Origin: Prevotella jejuni
GTDB lineage: Bacteria > Bacteroidota > Bacteroidia > Bacteroidales > Bacteroidaceae
Direction of reading: 5' to 3'
Length of the DNA stretch: 64,000 bases
Assembly (NCBI RefSeq): GCF_900187995.1
Contig: NZ_FZNZ01000001.1
Location: 120,178-184,177 of the forward strand
Below the pieces are notes generated by a model, which was given only the letters and a program-made list of their open reading frames with translations, ran no database searches and had not been told where the DNA came from. The position numbers and the translations under genes were made by a program. Shown here one piece after another: positions 57,544 to 64,000 of the stretch. Positions within the stretch are counted from its first letter, which is position 1, and each line of letters opens with the position of its first letter.

Positions 57544-57790
57544 CAGCCTTTAATATTCAACACTTAACATCCATCACCCACTATCATAAGCCATCATCAC
57601 CCAACACTCAACACCTAACACCCAACACCACAAGCCATCATCACCCAACATTCAACACCTAACACCCAGCACAACAAGCCATTAACACCCAACATTCAAC
57701 ATCCAACACCCAGCACAACAAGCCATCATCACCTAATACTCAACACCTAACACCCAACATTCAACACCTAACATCCAGCATTCAACAGTC
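57544..57790. repeat. 44-bp-period G-poor tandem array
   Basis: The AAGCC anchor recurs at 57588, 57632, 57676 and 57720, exactly 44 bp apart. Between anchors are degenerate CAACACCTAACACCCA-type subrepeats. The plus strand is nearly free of G outside the anchors; the minus strand is rich in GGGTGTT and GGTGTT. Confidence 0.8.
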
Positions 57791-57805
57791 AGTCAAAAGA
57801 AAACA

Positions 57806-57850
57806 AAAAGCCGTAGGAACTGTATTCAATTACAGTGTCCTACGGCCTTT
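57806..57850 (-). terminator. htpG intrinsic terminator
   Basis: GCCGTAGGA (57810-57818) pairs with TCCTACGGC (57838-57846), extended inward by ACTGTA/TACAGT. T-runs flank it on both strands. Confidence 0.8.
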
Positions 57851-57908
57851 TATACTATTTGAAAGATATTAAGGTGAGCGCCTTTACGCATCATCCCAAT
57901 CCTTTTTG

Positions 57909-59963
57909 TTACTTAATCAAACTGAAAGAACGCTTTAAGAACTTATCGAGAGCAGCTCCCTGAAGCATACCATTTTGAAGTAAGGCAAGGTCGATAAGCT
58001 GATGAACCACCTCGTTACCCTTAGCATATTCGGCAACTACAGCCTTCTTCTTATCTTTAAGCTCGGATACAGCCTTCTGTGTATTCTGCATATCATCTTT
58101 CTCTTCTTGTGTCAGCTCTTCAGGCTTCTTCTTATCTTGTGACTGATGGAGAGCAGCCAAACGAGCCTCCTGACCTTTCAGTTCGCTATCTATTGGCTTC
58201 AGTTCCTCTGTCGTATTGGCAGTAAGTTCATCAAGAACTCTCTTCACTAATGGATGGTCACTGTTCAAAACAAGATTATAAGAATCAGGCAACTGAGCAT
58301 AGAAGCCCATTCCTTGCTGGTACTGGCTCATCTCTTTCATACGACGCATATACTCGTTCTGTGTTACAAGTACTGGTTGGAAAGACGCTCCGAGTGACTG
58401 TACATCAACGGTGAAATTAGCCTTATCGAGAGAAGGTATCTGTGAACTAAACGCCTCTGACAATTTGTCAGTCTCGTCAGCTGATAGATTATTCTTCGGT
58501 GCATCCTCTTTCTGAATGATACGATCAACGATATCAGAGTCAACACGTACGTAGCGAGTCTTATCTTGCTTTTGCTCAAGCATTGATAGTAATGGGACGT
58601 CAAGTTGCCCACTTGCATCAATAACACTATATCCCTTCTGCTTTGCAGCTTCTATATAACTATATTGCTCCTCCTTATTATTTGTGTAGAGGTTTACTAA
58701 GAATCCTTCTTTATCAGTCTGATTATCCTTCACAAGCGTTTTATACTCCTCAAAAGTAAAGTACTTACCCTCAGTGTCTTTGATGAGTGCAAAGTCCTTG
58801 GCACGGTCGTAGAAGTCAGAATCAGACAGCATTCCGTAGTTGATAAAGAGCTTCAAATCATCCCATTTCTCCTCAAACTCTTTTCTATTCTCCTTGAAAA
58901 TGCTTTGCAGTCTATCAGCAACTTTCTTCGTGATATAGCTTGCTATCTTCTTTACATTCGCATCACTCTGTAAGTAACTACGACTGACATTCAGCGGAAT
59001 GTCCGGAGAGTCGATAACACCATGTAGGAGAGTCAAGAACTCTGGGACGATACCTTCAACCTGATCGGTCACAAACACTTGATTACAATAGAGTTGAATC
59101 TTATTGCGTTGGAGCTCGATGTTGTTCTTCACACGTGGGAAATAGAGAATACCAGTGAGGTTGAATGGATAGTCAACATTCAGATGTATCCAGAACAATG
59201 GCTCATCGTTCATTGGGAAGAGCGTACGATAAAAGCTCTTGTAGTCTTCATCCTTCAAACTTGATGGTGCCTTTACCCACAATGGTTCAACGCTATTAAT
59301 AACATTATCTTCCTCTGTGTCAACAGTTTTTCCATCCTTCCACTCGGTCTTCTTACCAAAGACTACAGGTACAGCCATAAACTTACAATACTTGTTCAGC
59401 AGCTCTTCTATTTTAGACTTCTGCAAGAACTCCTTGCAATCATCATCTATATAAAGAACCACATCACTTCCACGCTCCTCTTTATCAGCGTCTTCAAGTG
59501 TATATTCTGGGCTGCCATCACAACTCCATTTTACGGCTTTACTACCTTCCTTATAGCTCTTTGTGATAATCTCAACCTTCTTTGAAACCATGAAAGAAGA
59601 GTAGAAACCAAGACCGAAATGGCCGATAATAGCCTCTGCCTTGTCCTGATACTTCTCAAGGAAATCATTAACACCAGAGAAGGCTATTTGGTTGATGTAT
59701 TTCTCTATCTCCTCTGCAGTCATACCGATACCATGATCTCTAATTGTCAATGTACCAGCTTTTTCGTCTAAAATTACACGAACACTCAAATCACCAAGCT
59801 CTCCTTTGAACTCGCCAATCGTAGAGAGTGTTTTCATCTTCTGTGTTGCATCAACTGCGTTAGATACCATCTCACGCAAGAAGATGTCATGATCTGAATA
59901 TAAGAACTTTTTGATGACGGGGAATATGTTCTCTGTTGTAACCCCAATATTTCCTTTTTGCAT
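57909..59963 (-). CDS. htpG: Molecular chaperone HtpG (Hsp90)
   Basis: The bacterial Hsp90 that helps mature or refold client proteins using ATP. The 684-residue protein has the GHKL ATPase site (REMVSNAVDAT, DHGIGMT, GHFGLGFYSSFMV), a middle domain and a C-terminal dimerisation domain. It is somewhat longer than E. coli HtpG (624) owing to extensions, including a Lys/Gln/Glu-rich stretch before the last helix bundle. No TAnnTTTG box is obvious upstream, so a stress-type promoter is possible. Confidence 0.96.
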   Translation of the reverse strand: MQKGNIGVTTENIFPVIKKFLYSDHDIFLREMVSNAVDATQKMKTLSTIGEFKGELGDLSVRVILDEKAGTLTIRDHGIGMTAEEIEKYINQIAFSGVNDFLEKYQDKAEAIIGHFGLGFYSSFMVSKKVEIITKSYKEGSKAVKWSCDGSPEYTLEDADKEERGSDVVLYIDDDCKEFLQKSKIEELLNKYCKFMAVPVVFGKKTEWKDGKTVDTEEDNVINSVEPLWVKAPSSLKDEDYKSFYRTLFPMNDEPLFWIHLNVDYPFNLTGILYFPRVKNNIELQRNKIQLYCNQVFVTDQVEGIVPEFLTLLHGVIDSPDIPLNVSRSYLQSDANVKKIASYITKKVADRLQSIFKENRKEFEEKWDDLKLFINYGMLSDSDFYDRAKDFALIKDTEGKYFTFEEYKTLVKDNQTDKEGFLVNLYTNNKEEQYSYIEAAKQKGYSVIDASGQLDVPLLSMLEQKQDKTRYVRVDSDIVDRIIQKEDAPKNNLSADETDKLSEAFSSQIPSLDKANFTVDVQSLGASFQPVLVTQNEYMRRMKEMSQYQQGMGFYAQLPDSYNLVLNSDHPLVKRVLDELTANTTEELKPIDSELKGQEARLAALHQSQDKKKPEELTQEEKDDMQNTQKAVSELKDKKKAVVAEYAKGNEVVHQLIDLALLQNGMLQGAALDKFLKRSFSLIK

Positions 59964-60438
59964 AGCAATATAATTTTAATTATTTTTTTATTTTGCATAC
60001 CTTATAACAAACTCTGTGCCATCGTTGGTAATCAACTAATATTTTCAATAATATCACAAGATGCTTTCTGGCATTACTTGTTATTCTTTTGACTTCTCCA
60101 TATCTAACCATTCTGCACGCAGATTTGTGGACTTATGTGCAAATACTGTTGGTAACGTATGATGCATAGTATTACATCTATATATACAACTCATTCTGAA
60201 ATAAGTTCTCATTCCCTTGGGTTTCTCAAGAATGTTATATACTTTTGCCCATGAAAATATAACAAACAACAGGCTAATGGGCGTAACTCATTCCTTGAAA
60301 GGACAATGCTCTCCGTCCACAAAATAAATCTTTCTTATTCGAGGCGTTTGCGTATTGAGTGAGAGTAGAGCAAGATGATTTCAGCCAAGCAGCGTTATTT
60401 TACATACTCAGCGTAGTGAAAATTAAAACATTTAGATA
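59964..60438. other. Divergent intergenic region htpG / secreted protein gene
   Basis: No gene. It contains one plausible plus-strand promoter box (60240-60247) and a leader segment near 60279 sharing GTAACTCATTC with the leader at 42914-43021. No clear htpG promoter was found. Confidence 0.5.
60240..60247 (+). promoter_or_regulatory. Possible promoter -7 box for the secreted protein gene
   Basis: TACTTTTG, about 190 bp upstream of the gene start at 60439, implying a long leader. Confidence 0.35.
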
Positions 60439-61008
60439 ATGAAAAAGACTGCTACCATGTGCTTGATGTTTCTAATAGCATTATCTATATATGCGGCATC
60501 AAGACCTCAGAAGGATATAAAAATATCTCCCGAACAAAAGTTCAAACTGTGGCTAAATGATACTATTAAGCACATTAATGGGAAATATTCGATTAGTTCT
60601 GACTCTACGTTATTAACGATAACTGATAGCTTTTCATACATAATTAAGAAGGGGAAAACTATTTACACTACCAATAGGAATAACTCAGAAGCTATACAAA
60701 AGATGTTGAGGAATGCTCATGAACCTTCTTGTCTAAGTTATAGGGTCATTGCTGTTAGACGTGATGAGTTTACTCCATCTGAAGTAGACTATCTTAAATA
60801 TGAAACTTATTCAGAGTTTCCTCTTATAAAGATCATAGCAAAAGACATGATTATAAGTTATAATGAAAATAGAGCTAATATCAATAGTGCTTATATAATA
60901 AATAGTCAACTCAATGATACAACCTTAGTTGAGTTTAGCTATGAAGGGAATAAGGTTGTAAAAAGGCATTATAAGAGTAAACGTGCTAAGAACATAGTAT
61001 GCTATTGA
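60439..61008 (+). CDS. Secreted protein of unknown function
   Basis: A 189-residue exported protein with a signal peptide (about 1-19, ending YAA). The mature part mixes beta-type strands and charged residues and ends in a basic tail. I do not recognise a family. It stands alone between htpG (divergent) and pepD (convergent). Confidence 0.72.
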   Translation: MKKTATMCLMFLIALSIYAASRPQKDIKISPEQKFKLWLNDTIKHINGKYSISSDSTLLTITDSFSYIIKKGKTIYTTNRNNSEAIQKMLRNAHEPSCLSYRVIAVRRDEFTPSEVDYLKYETYSEFPLIKIIAKDMIISYNENRANINSAYIINSQLNDTTLVEFSYEGNKVVKRHYKSKRAKNIVCY

Positions 61009-61326
61009 CCAAGAGCCCTTGAAACATATATGTCTACCTGTATTACAAAGTCATCTACTGTTTTTTTATGATTGATTCATAACCCCTTAGGTTATAAGAA
61101 CTGATAAACACATATCTACCCTACCCTTGTCTTCAATCGTGCTTTATCCCAACATGTGTGGAGTTCATGGTTAGTACAAGTGATGTAGACGATCAGTATA
61201 ATATGATAAACAAGGTTTACCGACAAAAGAAAGTACAGACATAGATACAAAAAGCCATCTTGTCTTATTAAAAACAAGATGGCTGATATAGTAAAGAGAA
61301 ATATATACTATATTAAATACGTAATT
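61009..61326. other. Intergenic region between convergent genes
   Basis: No gene. It contains only the pepD terminator (61248-61284) that I can recognise. Confidence 0.55.
61248..61284 (-). terminator. pepD intrinsic terminator
   Basis: AGCCATCTTGT (61253-61263) pairs with ACAAGATGGCT (61274-61284). On the minus strand a T-run (complement of 61248-61252) follows. Confidence 0.8.
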
Positions 61327-62778
61327 CTACTTGATGTTCTTGAGAACAGCAAGGAGATGATCCCATACCATTTGAACTGTAGGAATTAGTAGACACTCAT
61401 CTGGTGTATGAACATAACGAAGTGTCGGACCAAAGCTAATCATATCTAAATGTGGATACTTCTCAGAGAAGAGACCGCACTCAAGACCCGCATGAATACC
61501 AAGAACGAGTGGTTCCTTACCGAAGATATTCTTATATTGCTCAACTGCAACGTGCACTAACTCTGAGTTAGGATTCATCTTCCATGCTGGATAACTGTCA
61601 TCGACAACAATCTCAGCACCAGCCAACTCGAAACATGCACGAACAGTGTTGGTCATGTTTACCAAGTTACTCATAACGTTTGAACGCTGCGAAGATACAA
61701 CTGTCAACTTATTCTCATCGGTCTGTATGCTTGCAACATTGCTTGAAGTCTCAACCATATAAGCCAAAGCTTCATCCTGGCAGTTGGTCAATGGACCGTT
61801 GTCAAGTGCCTGCAAAGCAAGGATGGCATTGTGAGAAATCTGCTTTGGCATGACTGGTGCCGCATCTGCACTCTCAAGATTCCATACCATAGCTGTGTCT
61901 GTAACATGGAACTCATCCTCAACATCTTTACTGAAGACATTCCAGTCTGCTTTAACAGTTTCTTTATTAACTGCAGGAACGGCGAAGAGTACCTTACCAT
62001 CACGTGGGATTGCATTGTGCATCTTACCTGAATTCCAGTAGCTTAGGCGAAGGTCCATCTTTGATTGTTCGGCATATAAGAAGCGTGCAAGGAGTTTGAT
62101 AGCATTGGCGCGTTTCTTATTTATATCATCACCAGAGTGACCACCAACAAGACCCTTCAGACTTGCTTTCATGAAGAAATAACCTTCTGGTGCATTCTCA
62201 CGTTCGAAATGGAAGATTGCAGTTGTACTATTACCACCAGCACAACTTACGAATATTTGTCCTTCATCTTCTGAATCAAGGTTGATAAGATAGTTTCCTG
62301 TCATGAAACCAGCCTCCAAACCAAATGCACCTGTAAGTCCTGTCTCCTCATCACGTGTAAAGAGACACTCGATAGGACCATGTTCTATTTCGTTAGAATC
62401 AAGTATGGCTAACTCGTATGCAACACCGATTCCATCATCAGCACCAAGGGTTGTCCCCTTAGCATGTAGCCATTCACCATCGACATAAGTCTGAATAGCA
62501 TCTTTGTGGAAATCAAATTCTATATCAACAAGTTTGTCACATACCATATCCATGTGGCTCTGAAGCACAACTGTCGGACGATTCTCATAGCCTTTAGTAG
62601 CAGGCTTAGAAATCAATACATTGCCAACTTTGTCTACCTTTACATCAAGGTTGCGTTCTTTCGCAAACTCCTGTAAATAACTAATCATCTGCTCTTCATG
62701 CTTAGATGGGCGTGGTATTTGGTTGATTTTAGCGAACTGCTCAAAGACGCAAGCAGGTTTTAATTCTACATTTGCCAT
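61327..62778 (-). CDS. pepD: Aminoacyl-histidine dipeptidase (PepD)
   Basis: A zinc M20 peptidase that splits dipeptides with C-terminal histidine and related substrates. The 483-residue length is typical. Metal ligands are seen as H75 and D77 in QSHMDMVCD, the shared Asp of LGADDGIG and the catalytic Glu in TRDEETG, with a lid domain in the middle. It could supply histidine to the Hut pathway at the other end of the window. It is divergent from the small membrane protein gene. Confidence 0.95.
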   Translation of the reverse strand: MANVELKPACVFEQFAKINQIPRPSKHEEQMISYLQEFAKERNLDVKVDKVGNVLISKPATKGYENRPTVVLQSHMDMVCDKLVDIEFDFHKDAIQTYVDGEWLHAKGTTLGADDGIGVAYELAILDSNEIEHGPIECLFTRDEETGLTGAFGLEAGFMTGNYLINLDSEDEGQIFVSCAGGNSTTAIFHFERENAPEGYFFMKASLKGLVGGHSGDDINKKRANAIKLLARFLYAEQSKMDLRLSYWNSGKMHNAIPRDGKVLFAVPAVNKETVKADWNVFSKDVEDEFHVTDTAMVWNLESADAAPVMPKQISHNAILALQALDNGPLTNCQDEALAYMVETSSNVASIQTDENKLTVVSSQRSNVMSNLVNMTNTVRACFELAGAEIVVDDSYPAWKMNPNSELVHVAVEQYKNIFGKEPLVLGIHAGLECGLFSEKYPHLDMISFGPTLRYVHTPDECLLIPTVQMVWDHLLAVLKNIK

Positions 62779-62818
62779 TTTTAATAATATTTTTTTTTGT
62801 AATCTTGCTGTTTTATAT

Positions 62819-62826
62819 TAACTTTG
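62819..62826 (+). promoter_or_regulatory. Promoter -7 box of the small membrane protein gene
   Basis: TAACTTTG, 29 bp before the ATG at 62856. It shows that a longer open frame from 62772 is not the real start. Confidence 0.6.
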
Positions 62827-62855
62827 CGGTCAATATAAATGCAAAGATAAAGAAA

Positions 62856-63050
62856 ATGTTTGTAACTTTATTGTTAACATTGTTAATAATTGCTATAGCC
62901 ATGTTGCTCCTCGGAGTACGTGTACTCATCAAGAAGGATGGTGAGTTCCAGTCGCAGCATATATCAGACAATGCCTATCTTAAAAAGAAAGGTATTCATT
63001 GTGTTATCGACCAAGACAAGGAAGCCAGAAGAAGGAACAAGGCATATTAA
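62856..63050 (+). CDS. Small conserved-type membrane protein
   Basis: A 64-residue protein: one hydrophobic segment (about 1-19), then a conserved-looking polar tail with GVRVLIKKDGEFQSQHISDN and KKKGIHCVIDQDKEA. Similar short proteins occur across Bacteroidales, but I know of no function. The start is set by the promoter box at 62819-62826. It is followed after 31 bp by the OmpH/Skp-like gene, so they are probably one operon. Confidence 0.78.
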   Translation: MFVTLLLTLLIIAIAMLLLGVRVLIKKDGEFQSQHISDNAYLKKKGIHCVIDQDKEARRRNKAY

Positions 63051-63081
63051 ATAGGAAATAATTAATTAAAATACAATAGAA

Positions 63082-63684
63082 ATGAAGAAATCATTTAGCA
63101 GTATGGCAGTGCTTGCTATGGCAGCATTCGCTTTTGTTGCATGTAACAATCAGCCAGTGAAGAATGATACAGCAGCTGGCAAGGCTGAAACATCTACAGC
63201 TGCTCCAGCTGCAAATAGTCAGAAAGTAGCTTATGTAGAGATAGACTCTATCATGAGCCAGTATACTTATTGGAAAGATGTTACTAAGCTTGTAAAGGCA
63301 AAAGAAGCTAATATCCAGCGTACATTGGCTGGTAAGCAGAAGGCTATTCAGGCTGCAGCTGCTAATTTCCAGCAGAATATTCAGGCAAATAAGTACACAC
63401 AGGCACAGGCACAGCAGATTCAGGCAAGTATCCAGAAGCAGGCTCAGGATGCTGATGCTTTGCAGCAGCGTCTTGGTGCTGAGTACCAGAACGAAGTTGC
63501 TAAGTATAACAAGGCTCTCTCTGATAGTGTACACAATTACTTGAAATTGTATAACAAAGATAATAAGTACAGTATTATCCTCGCTAAGAGTGGTGACAAT
63601 ATTCTTTATGCTGATCCTGCATATAACATCACTGATGATGTTGTTAAGGGAATGAACCAGGCTTATAAAGGGATGAAGAAGTAA
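63082..63684 (+). CDS. OmpH/Skp-family periplasmic chaperone-like lipoprotein
   Basis: A 200-residue protein of the Skp/OmpH family, which chaperones outer membrane proteins in the periplasm. The signal peptide ends in the lipobox FVAC at Cys21, so this member is probably lipid-anchored, unlike soluble E. coli Skp. A KVAYVEIDSIMSQY strand is followed by a long Ala/Gln/Lys helical coiled-coil (about 70-150) and a C-terminal strand region. An IS-like end begins 40 bp after its stop. Confidence 0.9.
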   Translation: MKKSFSSMAVLAMAAFAFVACNNQPVKNDTAAGKAETSTAAPAANSQKVAYVEIDSIMSQYTYWKDVTKLVKAKEANIQRTLAGKQKAIQAAAANFQQNIQANKYTQAQAQQIQASIQKQAQDADALQQRLGAEYQNEVAKYNKALSDSVHNYLKLYNKDNKYSIILAKSGDNILYADPAYNITDDVVKGMNQAYKGMKK

Positions 63685-63723
63685 TTTGTAGGCTTACAGT
63701 TACTTTTAAATATACATAATGAA

Positions 63724-64000
63724 GAGGGTGTGTCAAAATGTCCACATCCTCTTTTTTTATGCACAAAGCCCCGACTTTCTCAAGCCAGGGCTTTGCTATT
63801 TCCTAAAGTTTTGTACCTTTAGGCATTCAAAAATTCTCATTATGGCAAAGGTACACTTTCGTTCTTACATACACAAGAAAATGATTCTTTTTCCTCAAAG
63901 AATCGATAAGGATATCGCAGAAGATGACCCTGTTCGTCTTTTAGATGCCTTGGTGGATAATCTTATGTTGGATAATGTCTACAAGCTTTATAAGCCCAGT
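63724..64000 (+). mobile_element. Left end of an IS1182-like insertion sequence (cut by window edge)
   Basis: The terminal inverted-repeat-like GAGGGTGTGTCAAAATG begins at 63724, followed by a CACATCCTC arm, a T-run, an AAAGCCC...GGGCTTT hairpin (about 63765-63793) and a transposase start. The right end is outside the window, so target duplication cannot be checked. The first hairpin plus T-run (63724-63758) could also terminate the Skp-like transcript. Confidence 0.8.
63842..64000 (+). CDS. IS1182-type transposase, N-terminal part (3' end outside window)
   Basis: The first 53 residues are visible, from ATG 63842 to the window edge. They start MAKVHFRSYIHKKM and contain LFPQRIDKDIAEDDPVRLLDALVD, the N-terminal pattern of Bacteroidetes IS1182-family transposases. 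The catalytic DDE domain is not seen, so activity cannot be judged. Confidence 0.85.
   Translation, partial: MAKVHFRSYIHKKMILFPQRIDKDIAEDDPVRLLDALVDNLMLDNVYKLYKPS

Larger units (their letters stand above)
56921..57908. other. 1-kb repeat-rich gap between htpG and mtgA
   Basis: No gene. It holds the mtgA promoter, repeat array E, a C-rich/G-rich hairpin, a 44-bp-period tandem array and the htpG terminator, one after another. Nothing recognisable in the first 300 bp after the promoter. Confidence 0.65.

Noticed and set aside
57544..57790. Coding repeat protein
   Set aside because: The 44-bp period is not a multiple of 3 and there is no open frame across the region.
1..64000. tRNA or rRNA genes
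   Set aside because: Intergenic regions were scanned by eye for T-loop and cloverleaf signatures; none was convincing. A tRNA covariance search would be decisive.

Overview
The window looks like a chromosomal segment of a Bacteroidetes bacterium, most likely a Prevotella or close relative. This is inferred from AT-rich DNA, TAnnTTTG promoter -7 boxes ahead of about half the transcription units, a T9SS plug-domain protein, DUF4301 and DUF5715 proteins, a Rho factor with a long N-terminal insertion, an S16 protein with an Ala/Glu-rich tail, and an AddAB-type nuclease pair. No rRNA, tRNA or CRISPR locus was recognised. The only insertion sequence is one cut off by the right edge.

Layout. 1-3.7 kb: histidine degradation (hutU 3' end, hutH, hutI), with a terminator-like hairpin before hutI. 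3.9-9.4 kb: rpsP, a DUF5715 protein, then phoH-purC-menG-aroE. 10-13.7 kb: lepA with a Crp/Fnr regulator, a small lipoprotein and a HAD phosphatase. 13.9-19.9 kb: mltG, a pseudouridine synthase, a TetR regulator with fabG, and galE. 20-26 kb: a small acidic protein with the T9SS plug protein, rho, and a DUF4301 protein. 26-31 kb: a long RelA/SpoT protein, a short penicillin-binding transpeptidase and a GH25 lysozyme. 31-41 kb: serine acetyltransferase, an rRNA methyltransferase overlapping a DPP-IV-like peptidase, purD, two membrane proteins and fhs. 41-47 kb: a second GH25 lysozyme, a lytic transglycosylase-like protein, an SGNH hydrolase, dnaB and ispE. 47-57 kb: an AddA/AddB-like helicase-nuclease pair converging on pcrA, with mtgA ahead of pcrA. 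57.9-64 kb: htpG, a secreted unknown, pepD, a small membrane protein, an OmpH/Skp-like lipoprotein and the left end of an IS1182-like element.

The genes are mostly housekeeping. Themes are peptidoglycan (mltG, mtgA, a short PBP, two GH25 lysozymes, a lytic transglycosylase), histidine and one-carbon metabolism (hut, pepD, fhs), purine synthesis (purC, purD), and DNA replication and repair (dnaB, AddAB, PcrA).

The least expected content is between genes. Five intergenic regions carry the same kind of array: 4-5 copies of a 17-bp imperfect palindrome (consensus about AAGAAGGGCGTCTTCTT) at a nearly strict 22-bp period, most of them beside a TGTAAC...GTTAC module. A second family, about 115 bp with CTGTCATTT-like ends, has two inverted copies. 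The mtgA-htpG gap also holds a 44-bp-period G-poor tandem array and a C-rich/G-rich hairpin. I found no defence system, prophage or integrated element; these repeats are the best candidates for something undescribed.
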